Positions 1 to 6,543 of a stretch of 7,456 bases of DNA are shown in pieces. A model generated the notes under the pieces. It searched no databases, was not told where the DNA came from, and was given only the letters and a program-made list of their open reading frames with translations. This stretch comes from Verrucomicrobiota bacterium (GTDB taxonomy: Bacteria; Verrucomicrobiota; Verrucomicrobiia; Limisphaerales; SXQI01), in NCBI GenBank assembly GCA_008933045.1, contig WBXJ01000150.1:1-7456 (forward strand), given 5' to 3'. Every line of letters starts with the position of its first letter. The stretch's first letter is position 1. The position numbers were made by a program, and so were the translations under genes.

Positions 1-80
1 CAAAATAGGGTCAACAGTTCATATCTGCAAAGTGTGCGTCTGTTGGCACGGTGGGCGAATTCACAGGCAACGACGAGTAC

Positions 81-137
81 AAAAGGCCGTTGAGACCCCA
101 ACTAAATGGGGCTAACAGGATCACTCCTGTCTCAACG
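81..137 (-). terminator. Probable three-way-junction terminator or structured 3' UTR of the peroxiredoxin gene
   Basis: Starting 16 nt downstream of the peroxiredoxin stop codon, positions 88-95 pair perfectly with 130-137 (8 bp, CGTTGAGA on the plus strand). This outer stem encloses two hairpins: 96-100 with 107-111 (CCCCA/TGGGG, 6-nt loop) and 116-120 with 125-129 (5 bp, 4-nt loop). In the peroxiredoxin transcript the second loop reads GUGA, a GNRA tetraloop. Both hairpins abut the outer stem, with only four unpaired bases between them. The transcript then continues GGCC and UUUU (positions 84-81). Folding plus U-run suggests an intrinsic terminator. The short U-run and unusual branching leave room for another structured RNA role. 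Confidence 0.5.
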
Positions 138-152
138 CGCGAGCTGAAATAA

Positions 153-632
153 TTATTGTAACTTCGCCAACGTTTCCTGAATTGCGGTGAAGTTTGGCAA
201 GTCCTTGGGCGTCGGTGTCTGTTCGCTGTATTGGATAATCCCTTGTTTATCGACAATGAAAGCGGCGCGGGCACTCACGGCGCCGAATCCAGCCAAATCA
301 GGCAGCAACACACCGTATGCGTCCGCTGTCTTTTTGTTTAAATCGCTAGCCAACGTAATGCCGATCTTATCCTTCTTAGCCCAAGCCTCCTGAGCGAAAG
401 GGCTGTCCACACTAATTCCGATAACGTCGGCGTTTAATTCCGTGTATTTAGCCAGCCCTGCGGTCAAGTCACAAAGCTCAGCCGTGCAAACGCCTGTAAA
501 AGCGAGTGGAACAAACAGCAGCAGTGTGTTTTTGTGTCCAAAATTGCTGCTCAAAGTGACATCCTTGACATCACCTGAGGTCTTGGATTTAAGGGAAAAA
601 TCAGGAGCTTTAGTACCTACGGAAAGTGGCAT
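153..632 (-). CDS. Peroxiredoxin, AhpC/TSA family (BCP/AhpE-like)
   Basis: Thiol peroxidase expected to reduce hydrogen peroxide and organic hydroperoxides in the cytosol, recycled by a thioredoxin-like donor. The 159-residue protein shows the AhpC/TSA fold pattern: N-terminal APDFSL (about residues 9-14), then the active-site motif PLAFTGVC with Pro42, Thr46 and peroxidatic Cys49, and the conserved Arg122 in SARAAFIVD. A second cysteine, Cys54, lies five residues after Cys49, the spacing of the resolving cysteine in BCP/PrxQ-type enzymes, so an intramolecular disulfide is likely. The length is normal for BCP/AhpE. There is no signal peptide. The ATG at 632 is the natural start (MPLSVGTKAPDFSL matches family N-termini), although no Shine-Dalgarno is visible. 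It is divergent from acnA, and its 3' flank carries a structured terminator-like element. The family call is firm; the exact subfamily is uncertain. Confidence 0.93.
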   Translation of the reverse strand: MPLSVGTKAPDFSLKSKTSGDVKDVTLSSNFGHKNTLLLFVPLAFTGVCTAELCDLTAGLAKYTELNADVIGISVDSPFAQEAWAKKDKIGITLASDLNKKTADAYGVLLPDLAGFGAVSARAAFIVDKQGIIQYSEQTPTPKDLPNFTAIQETLAKLQ

Positions 633-842
633 AGTTGTGAATAGTTTTGTTTATTTGACTGTTGGCTTCGCTTTCGCGAATCCCTCCAAATGTAAGCTGA
701 TTCAACGATCGTGTCAAACGCTCGGCACAGCTTTGAAGGTGCTTTTGAACACGAGCGCATGACCCAGTTTACGTTACTCAAAATGGTTCGTGTCATTGTT
801 TGCCAATTCGCTGAATTCCTGCATGAATAGGACGAGTTTATT
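633..842. other. Divergent intergenic region between the peroxiredoxin gene and acnA
   Basis: These 210 bp must hold the promoters of both divergent genes. I see no convincing sigma-70 -35/-10 pair on either strand. Visible elements are a small hairpin at 667-680 (TTCGC, 4-nt loop, GCGAA; the loop reads GAAA on the peroxiredoxin strand), an 8-bp palindrome ACGATCGT at 705-712, and a 6-bp inverted repeat CGCTCG/CGAGCG (719-724 and 752-757). Any of these could be regulatory or chance. No plausible small gene was found here. Confidence 0.5.
829..836 (+). promoter_or_regulatory. Ribosome binding site of acnA
   Basis: The sequence AGGACGAG ends 6 nt before the TTG at 843 and 21 nt before the in-frame ATG at 858. 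The spacing therefore favours the TTG as the start codon. The motif is an imperfect Shine-Dalgarno. Confidence 0.5.
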
Positions 843-3575
843 TTGTCGAGTGATCGTATGAACCCAGCGCATAATTTGTTTAACACGTTGCAGTCTTTCA
901 CCCTTGGAAATGGGGGGCAGGCTAGATTTTATTCTTTGCCTGCGTTGGAGAGGGCCGGAGTAGGGCCAATCTCTAAACTCCCCGTCTGCATTCGATTGGT
1001 TCTGGAGTCCGTCCTTCGAAATTATGACGGGAAGAAGATCAGTGAACAGGATGTCCGCAATTTAGCAAATTGGCAGACAACCGAGGAACGCACAGCGGAG
1101 ATTCCCTTCATCGTGGCTCGCATTGTCCTGCAAGACTTCACAGGGGTGCCCCTACTGGTTGATCTCGCTGCCATGCGTTCTGCGACGGCGACGCTAGGGA
1201 AGAATGTCAAAGTGGTGGAGCCTCTGGTTCCGGTCGATCTTGTGGTTGATCACTCAGTCCAAGTTGATTTCTCAGGCTCCTCAGATTCTCTCCGGTTGAA
1301 CATGGAGATGGAATTCAAGAGAAACCAGACCCGTTACCAGTTTCTCAAATGGGGGATGCAAGCGTTCGAGACTTTTAAAGTGGTGCCCCCTGGAATTGGG
1401 ATTGTCCATCAGGTGAACTTGGAGTTTCTAGCCAAAGGCGTACTGGAGAATAAGGGTGTTTATTACCCAGATACATTGGTGGGGACGGATTCTCACACGA
1501 CCATGATTAACGGGTTAGGGATTGTGGGTTGGGGAGTTGGGGGGATCGAGGCTGAGGCAGGAATGCTTGGGCAACCCGTCTATTTTCTCACACCTGATGT
1601 CGTGGGTGTCCATTTAACCGGTGCCTTGCAGGAAGGCGTGACCGCTACGGATTTGGCTCTGACGATTACGGAGCTTCTGCGCAAGGCCAAGGTAGTGGGC
1701 AAGTTTGTCGAGTTTTTTGGACCTGGCGCGACGGCATTGCCCGTTGTGGATCGGGCCACCGTTGCCAATATGGCACCCGAGTATGGAGCCACGATGGGCT
1801 TTTTCCCGATCGATGAGGAGACTTGCCAATACTTGATCAATACTGGTCGTGACCAAACGCATGTCGACACGCTGCGGAATTACTACCAAGCGCAAGGACT
1901 GTTCGGGATTCCGCAAAAGGGCGATGTATCGTACTCCCAAATCATCGATCTGAATCTGGATCATGTAAAACCGAGTGTGGCTGGCCCTAAACGTCCTCAG
2001 GATCGAATTTTGCTACCCGAACTGAAGGAGAAATTCACTCATTTATTCCAAAGACCTGTTGCGGAAAACGGTTACAATAAGCCGCTTTCTGAAATGGGTC
2101 GCCGAGTTGAGACGGGGAAATCTTTGGCTGGCACGGCGGAGAAAGCAACCATTGGCCACGGCGACGTTTTAATTGCAGCCATCACTTCCTGCACCAATAC
2201 ATCCAATCCCAGCGTCATGCTCGCGGCGGGGTTGTTGGCCAAGAAAGCAGTGGATAAAGGATTGCGGGTTCGTTCGACGATCAAGACATCCTTGGCACCC
2301 GGCTCCAGGGTTGTTAGCAGTTATCTTCAGGAGAGTGGATTGCAACCCTACCTTGATCAGCTTGGTTTTCAGGTGGTCGGTTACGGTTGCACGACCTGTA
2401 TTGGCAACTCCGGCCCGCTCGATCCCGCGATTGAGGAGGTGGTCGTTGCGAACGATTTGATCGCAGCGTCGGTGCTCTCTGGAAATCGTAATTTTGAGGC
2501 TCGCGTGCATCAAAATATCAAAGCGAATTTCTTGATGAGTCCGCCTCTGGTCGTGGCGTTCGCGCTAGCAGGTCGAGTGGATATTGATTTCTCCAAAGAA
2601 CCCATCGGCACAGATCGGGAAGCTCAGCCAGTTTTTTTACGTGACCTTTGGCCGTCGCTCCAAGAAATCCGCGACCTGATGCATACGTCATTTAACGCTG
2701 AAACTTTCCGCGAGCTCTACACAAATTTTGCGGCACAGAATCCACTTTGGAACAGTGTAGCGAGTTCAGAGGGCAATCTTTACGCTTGGGATCAAACGTC
2801 CACCTATATTCAGGAACCGCCTTTCTTTACCAACTTCTCGTTACAATCTGGAACCATTCAAGAAATCCGTAGTGCCCGAGCGATGGCTGTTTTTGGTGAT
2901 TCGGTGACGACTGATCACATCAGCCCTGCAGGTGCGATCAAACCTTCCTCCCCAGCCGGGTTGTATTTGCAACAGAACGGAGTTTCCGTGGAAGATTTTA
3001 ACAGCTACGGTGCCCGCCGAGGTAACGATCGGGTTATGGTTCGAGGAACCTTTGCCAATGTTCGAATCAAAAATCTCATGCTTGCTGGCGTCGAGGGAGG
3101 AGACACCTTCTATCAACCTTCTGGCGAAAAGATGAGCATCTACGACGCCTGCATGCGATATAAGGAAGCCCAAGTTCCATTAGTTGTTTTTGCGGGTCAA
3201 GAATACGGAACAGGGAGCTCACGCGATTGGGCCGCTAAGGGAACCGCACTACTCGGAGTCAAAGCGGTGGTGGCGCAGAGTTTTGAGCGAATCCACCGTT
3301 CAAACTTAGTTGGGATGGGTGTTTTGCCCCTGCAGTTTCATGAGGGGATGACTGCCCAAACCTTGGGTATTGACGGCACTGAAATGTTCGATGTGGTGGG
3401 CCTGAGTTCGGAACTCAAACCTCAACAGGATTTAACCCTACGCATCACGCGGAAGGATGGGCGAGTTGAGAATTGTGCCGTGCGATGCCGGATTGATACC
3501 CCCATCGAGGTTGATTATTTTCAACACGGTGGCATTTTACCTTACGTTTTGCGGCAAATTCTGGCGCAAGCCTGA
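843..3575 (+). CDS. acnA: Aconitate hydratase, AcnA type
   Basis: Interconverts citrate and isocitrate through cis-aconitate in the TCA cycle; cytosolic [4Fe-4S] enzyme. The 910-residue length and layout match the AcnA/IRP1 family. Visible motifs are DHSVQVDF (136-143), the substrate/cluster region GTDSHTTMINGLGI (214-227), the three cluster cysteines Cys450 (SCTNTSNP) and Cys516/Cys519 (GCTTCIGNSGP), and, in the C-terminal swivel domain, YGTGSSRDWAAKG (788-800) with the catalytic serine. A long linker (about 585-670) joins the core to the swivel domain, as expected. The start is TTG at 843 (MSSDRMNPAH), favoured by AGGACGAG upstream; ATG at 858 would shorten it by five residues without affecting any domain. 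The gene is divergent from the peroxiredoxin and is followed after 3 nt, in the same frame, by an RNA methyltransferase gene, so the two are probably cotranscribed. The function is secure. Confidence 0.97.
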   Translation: MSSDRMNPAHNLFNTLQSFTLGNGGQARFYSLPALERAGVGPISKLPVCIRLVLESVLRNYDGKKISEQDVRNLANWQTTEERTAEIPFIVARIVLQDFTGVPLLVDLAAMRSATATLGKNVKVVEPLVPVDLVVDHSVQVDFSGSSDSLRLNMEMEFKRNQTRYQFLKWGMQAFETFKVVPPGIGIVHQVNLEFLAKGVLENKGVYYPDTLVGTDSHTTMINGLGIVGWGVGGIEAEAGMLGQPVYFLTPDVVGVHLTGALQEGVTATDLALTITELLRKAKVVGKFVEFFGPGATALPVVDRATVANMAPEYGATMGFFPIDEETCQYLINTGRDQTHVDTLRNYYQAQGLFGIPQKGDVSYSQIIDLNLDHVKPSVAGPKRPQDRILLPELKEKFTHLFQRPVAENGYNKPLSEMGRRVETGKSLAGTAEKATIGHGDVLIAAITSCTNTSNPSVMLAAGLLAKKAVDKGLRVRSTIKTSLAPGSRVVSSYLQESGLQPYLDQLGFQVVGYGCTTCIGNSGPLDPAIEEVVVANDLIAASVLSGNRNFEARVHQNIKANFLMSPPLVVAFALAGRVDIDFSKEPIGTDREAQPVFLRDLWPSLQEIRDLMHTSFNAETFRELYTNFAAQNPLWNSVASSEGNLYAWDQTSTYIQEPPFFTNFSLQSGTIQEIRSARAMAVFGDSVTTDHISPAGAIKPSSPAGLYLQQNGVSVEDFNSYGARRGNDRVMVRGTFANVRIKNLMLAGVEGGDTFYQPSGEKMSIYDACMRYKEAQVPLVVFAGQEYGTGSSRDWAAKGTALLGVKAVVAQSFERIHRSNLVGMGVLPLQFHEGMTAQTLGIDGTEMFDVVGLSSELKPQQDLTLRITRKDGRVENCAVRCRIDTPIEVDYFQHGGILPYVLRQILAQA

Positions 3576-3578
3576 TCT

Positions 3579-4661
3579 TTGGAAAAACAAGTTGTAACTC
3601 TCGCAGTCCGGATTATTCGCCAGTCAAGCCGCGAGAACCCCGCAGACGCGGCTCTCCGCGAAAACACTCGCAAGTCGGAACTTTCTCCGGAACGTCTTCG
3701 ACTGGTTGTTCAAGCGGTGTTTGATTATTTTCGGTGGCTTCCTTGGCTGGATCCATCTATCGGCATCGGCCAACAATTAGACGACATGGAGACCCTGCAG
3801 GCTCGAGGTGTTTCAGATGCTCAATTGCGCCAATTGACCTTGCCCAACTGGGTGTCCAGTGTGATGCCGGTGGAGGTCGTCTGGCTGCGTAGCCTTCAGC
3901 AACAGCCTCGACTTTGGCTTCGTGTCCGACGCGGATTCAAGGAAAAGCTCATGGAAACCTTGGGGGATTGTGTGCCCGCCTCCGACGATTACCCCGCAGC
4001 ATTGGAGTACTTGGGCAGAAAAGATCTATTCCGCGAGTCGTGCTTTCAGGAGGGCTGGTTTGAGATTCAAGACATCTCCTCACAAGCCATTGGTCATGTG
4101 TGCAATCCTCAAGCAGGGGAGACGTGGTGGGATGCCTGTGCAGGAGAAGGTGGGAAAACGCTGCACCTCGCTGATTTGATGGCGAACAAGGGGTTGATTT
4201 GGGCCAGTGATCCAGCAGCTTGGCGACTCGAACGTCTCAAACGCAGAACCGCTCGTGCCCAAGTTTTTAACTACCGGCGCGAACTCTGGGATGGTGGGGC
4301 CAAACTTCCAACGAAGACAAAATTTGACGGCATCTTAGTCGACGCTCCCTGTAGTGGTGTCGGAACTTGGCAACGCAACCCTCATGCACGTTGGACCAGT
4401 TCTCCCGAAGAAGTGGCACGGTTAGCCGAACTTCAGATCAATATTCTTCGGCACGCGGTGAAGGGACTTAAACCTAATGGACGCCTAGTTTACTCCGTTT
4501 GCACCCTCACAACACCTGAAACTGAGGGTGTTGTCGCGGCTGTGAATGAATCCTGTCCAGAACTGCAATTACAGACCCAGAAACTCCTGTGGCCCTACGA
4601 CGCAGGTGGCAACGGAATGTTTTACGCAGTCTGGATTCGACGATCCATCGGTGGAGGTTGA
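3579..4661 (+). CDS. RsmB/NOP-family rRNA (or tRNA) cytosine-C5 methyltransferase
   Basis: SAM-dependent RNA m5C methyltransferase of the RsmB (Sun)/NOP2 family. Motif I is DACAGEGGKT (185-194), which binds SAM. Motif IV is DAPCSGVG with Cys258, thought in this family to assist product release. Motif VI is YSVCTLTTPE with Cys308, the usual nucleophile. The C-terminal NGMFYAVW resembles the family's closing strand. The first roughly 100 residues are divergent and short for the NusB-like RNA-binding domain of E. coli RsmB (429 aa against 360 here), so a C967 target in 16S rRNA is not certain. The TTG at 3579 is the only start near the acnA stop; upstream in this frame is acnA itself, and no Shine-Dalgarno is visible, so translation may depend on reinitiation. 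A GTG at 3717 is a less likely alternative. The 3' end overlaps the convergent lacI-family gene by 40 bp. Confidence 0.88.
   Translation: MEKQVVTLAVRIIRQSSRENPADAALRENTRKSELSPERLRLVVQAVFDYFRWLPWLDPSIGIGQQLDDMETLQARGVSDAQLRQLTLPNWVSSVMPVEVVWLRSLQQQPRLWLRVRRGFKEKLMETLGDCVPASDDYPAALEYLGRKDLFRESCFQEGWFEIQDISSQAIGHVCNPQAGETWWDACAGEGGKTLHLADLMANKGLIWASDPAAWRLERLKRRTARAQVFNYRRELWDGGAKLPTKTKFDGILVDAPCSGVGTWQRNPHARWTSSPEEVARLAELQINILRHAVKGLKPNGRLVYSVCTLTTPETEGVVAAVNESCPELQLQTQKLLWPYDAGGNGMFYAVWIRRSIGGG
3627..3653 (+). repeat. GC-rich stem-loop in the early coding part of the methyltransferase gene
   Basis: AGCCGCG (3627-3633) is perfectly complementary to CGCGGCT (3647-3653), with a 13-nt loop. It lies 48 nt into the gene, within the poorly conserved stretch encoding residues 17-25. 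It could be an mRNA structure that limits translation, a small palindromic repeat, or chance in a GC-rich segment. Confidence 0.4.
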
Positions 4662-5665
4662 GAGATCACACCACTGCTTTCGCGCACGATTAATTCCGCT
4701 TCCAAACGCCGCGTGGCGACGGATTCGTGATCCAGCATTTTTTGCATCAGTTCCATTGCGGCTATCCCTAAATGAAACTTGGGTTGACGGAGCGTCGTGA
4801 GGGGGACACGGAAATACTCGCTCAAAAGAATATTTCCGAAACCCACCACTGAAACATCCCGAGGGATCGAAAACCCTTGGCGCAGCAAGACAGAGGCTGC
4901 ACCAATCGCCACGAGGTCTGACACCGCCTGCACTGCGGTTGCTTTCATCCCTTCGTCCAGCAATTGTAGACATCCCTTTTCCCCATCCTCGATGGTTGTG
5001 CCCGCAGCAAATATTAATTGGTCATCCACGGTCATTTTATTCTCACGCAAGGCACGCCGATAGCCCTCAAAGCATTCCTGTGCGCTAGGGGAAACCGCAG
5101 GGCCTCCCAAAAATGCGATCTGTCGGTGACCTAATTCCAACAGGTGGCAAGTGGCGGTGTAGCTGGCCGCCGTATTGTCCGTTTCGACACCCACAAACTG
5201 ACTACAAAACGGAGCCGAATGCCCCAGTAACACCGTCGGTATCGCACGAGCTTCAAGCTCTTGGTAAACTGAGGAGGTCGGAGACATCCGATAAACCGGC
5301 GAAATAAACAACCCATCGACACGGCGTGCCATCAAACGACGGATCATTTGCTCTTCCCGTTCGACGTTGTTGTGTGAGTGGGCGAGAATGAGCTCATAAC
5401 CTAGCGCCTGAGCCCGTTCCTCGATCGCCATGATCATCCTGGCATAAAGCGGATTGGCGACACTCGGGATGACTAAACCGAGTAGCCGAGTGGTATGCGT
5501 CCGCAATCCTTGCGCCATCGCATCTGGAATATAACCCATTTGTTCGGCCAACGCGCGGATACGAACTTTTGTTCGGGCCGAAATATCGGGTGCGTCGCGC
5601 AGCACCTTCGAGACAGTCATGACGGAAACGCCGCCTTTAACAGCGATATCCTTCATTTTGATCAT
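4622..5665 (-). CDS. LacI-family transcriptional regulator
   Basis: DNA-binding repressor/activator with a periplasmic-binding-protein-like effector domain (347 aa). The N-terminal helix-turn-helix is DIAVKGGVSVMTVSKVL (6-22), with recognition-helix residues Val15, Met16 and Lys20 at the positions of LacI Tyr17, Gln18 and Arg22. The hinge AQGLRT keeps the minor-groove-inserting leucine (Leu54). The effector domain runs from LLGLVIP (61-67) through VDGLFISP (117-123) and DLVAIGAA (250-257) to VSVVGFGNI and PLTTLRQPKF (288-297). By hand alignment two LacI sugar contacts are replaced (Arg197 by Gln196, Asp274 by Gly277), so the ligand is not predictable. The ATG at 5665 is chosen because it overlaps the nadK stop as ATGA and has GGAGGGG 6 nt upstream; a TTG at 5680 would place that site inside the gene. 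It is the last gene of the tlyA-nadK-lacI run. No sugar genes are adjacent, so its target is unknown. Confidence 0.93.
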   Translation of the reverse strand: MIKMKDIAVKGGVSVMTVSKVLRDAPDISARTKVRIRALAEQMGYIPDAMAQGLRTHTTRLLGLVIPSVANPLYARMIMAIEERAQALGYELILAHSHNNVEREEQMIRRLMARRVDGLFISPVYRMSPTSSVYQELEARAIPTVLLGHSAPFCSQFVGVETDNTAASYTATCHLLELGHRQIAFLGGPAVSPSAQECFEGYRRALRENKMTVDDQLIFAAGTTIEDGEKGCLQLLDEGMKATAVQAVSDLVAIGAASVLLRQGFSIPRDVSVVGFGNILLSEYFRVPLTTLRQPKFHLGIAAMELMQKMLDHESVATRRLEAELIVRESSGVISQPPPMDRRIQTA

Positions 5666-6543
5666 GGTTGGCCCCTCCAATTCAGCTTTTGCCTCAAAGT
5701 CATGAAAAATGTGCTTTGCGGAAGTCTGACAAGTCGAATTGACACGGTACTGCGACGGATACGAACCACATCCTCAAAACTCAAAGGCATTTGCACCTGA
5801 CCGTCCGCAGTTAAAAAAACCTCGAGACGACGCGACAACACCCTGACCTGAATCTCCGAGTCCATGCTGACGACAACGGACCGATTGGAAAGTGTGTGTG
5901 GTGAAATGGGAGTGATCATGAACACATCGGCAGAGGGGCTCACAATGGCACCACCCGCTGCGAGTGAATAAGCGGTTGAACCCGTAGGTGAGCTGACGAT
6001 TAACCCGTCACATCGATACTGTGTGAGCACGTCGCCGTTCACCAAAACCTCTAATTCGATCAATCGCGAGGCAGCACCCCCACTAATCACGAAATCGTTC
6101 AAAGCCGATAAATCAATAGCCAACCCTGCGGCAGTGCCTTCGGCCGCAATCAAATGGCGCTCTTCCACACGGAAATCGCCCTGCCAAATTTGTTCAAGAA
6201 CATCAAGCAACTGCCCGGCTCCCACGGCCGTCAGGAATCCGAGACCACCCGTATTGACTCCTAGGATCGGTGTGCTCTGACCCGCGAGGCTCCTTGCCAC
6301 GCCCAACATCGTTCCATCCCCGCCAAAAACCATCAGCAAATCCGCTTGCGCAGCCACTTCTTCGAGGGTCCCTTCCACCTCACCTACTAATCCGGCAACT
6401 GCGGAAGTATTGGTTTCCACGAGGATATCAATACCCGCTGCCTTCGCGATACCGGCAGTGCGTGCGATGATTTCTCCCGCACCGGATTTCTCCGGATTAC
6501 CATACAAAGCGACGCGACGAATGGGTTTAGGCAATTTTTTCAA
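5662..6543 (-). CDS. nadK: NAD kinase
   Basis: Phosphorylates NAD+ to NADP+ using ATP (or polyphosphate in some bacteria); cytosolic, essential in most bacteria. The 293 residues carry the family signature: GGDGTML (74-80) with catalytic Asp76, NTGGLGFL (97-104), the NE/ND motif at 149-150 (here Asn-Asp), DGLIVSSPTGSTAY (179-192), and ISPHTLSNRSVV (213-224) in the second domain. The length is normal. The start is TTG at 6543, immediately after an in-frame TGA, so it cannot extend upstream; a second TTG lies three codons further in. No good Shine-Dalgarno is present. The start lies within the last 17 bp of tlyA, so translational coupling is likely. The stop overlaps the ATG of the lacI-family gene (ATGA). 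NadK next to TlyA is a familiar bacterial arrangement. Confidence 0.96.
   Translation of the reverse strand: MKKLPKPIRRVALYGNPEKSGAGEIIARTAGIAKAAGIDILVETNTSAVAGLVGEVEGTLEEVAAQADLLMVFGGDGTMLGVARSLAGQSTPILGVNTGGLGFLTAVGAGQLLDVLEQIWQGDFRVEERHLIAAEGTAAGLAIDLSALNDFVISGGAASRLIELEVLVNGDVLTQYRCDGLIVSSPTGSTAYSLAAGGAIVSPSADVFMITPISPHTLSNRSVVVSMDSEIQVRVLSRRLEVFLTADGQVQMPLSFEDVVRIRRSTVSIRLVRLPQSTFFMTLRQKLNWRGQP
5672..5678 (-). promoter_or_regulatory. Ribosome binding site of the lacI-family gene, inside nadK
   Basis: On the minus strand GGAGGGG lies within the last codons of nadK (encoding Trp-Arg-Gly) and ends 6 nt before the ATG at 5665. It is the clearest Shine-Dalgarno of the minus-strand operon, and it decides the ATG over the longer TTG start. 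Confidence 0.75.

Noticed and set aside
81..137. Hammerhead-type ribozyme or iron-responsive element in the three-way junction
   Set aside because: The hammerhead core (CUGANGA, GAAA) is absent because the junction has almost no unpaired bases. The hairpin loop is GUGA rather than the CAGUGN loop of an IRE, despite the nearby aconitase gene.
442..762. 106-codon plus-strand frame running through the peroxiredoxin gene into the gap
   Set aside because: More than half is the antisense of a well-supported peroxiredoxin, and the rest resembles nothing I recognise.
800..828. Sigma-70 promoter for acnA with TTGCCA at 800-805
   Set aside because: At 17-bp spacing the -10 position reads ATGAAT, a poor match, and it would fall on top of the ribosome binding site.
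617..901. 94-codon minus-strand frame covering the peroxiredoxin/acnA gap
   Set aside because: It overlaps the starts of both divergent genes, and its composition does not look protein-like. It would also remove the space needed for the promoters.
1614..1964. 116-codon open frame antisense to acnA
   Set aside because: It lies wholly within the strongly conserved aconitase coding sequence and shows no recognisable domain; a frame shadow. The same holds for the antisense frames at 2169-2513 and 2841-3173.
4569..4973. 134-codon minus-strand frame overlapping the lacI-family gene
   Set aside because: It shares the strand with a clear LacI effector domain in another frame, and its low-complexity Arg/Gly/Ser-rich translation is typical of a shadow.
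5666..5680. TTG at 5680 as the start of the lacI-family gene
   Set aside because: It would put the GGAGGGG ribosome site inside the coding region. The ATG at 5665 has proper spacing and an ATGA overlap with nadK, and gives the usual LacI N-terminus.
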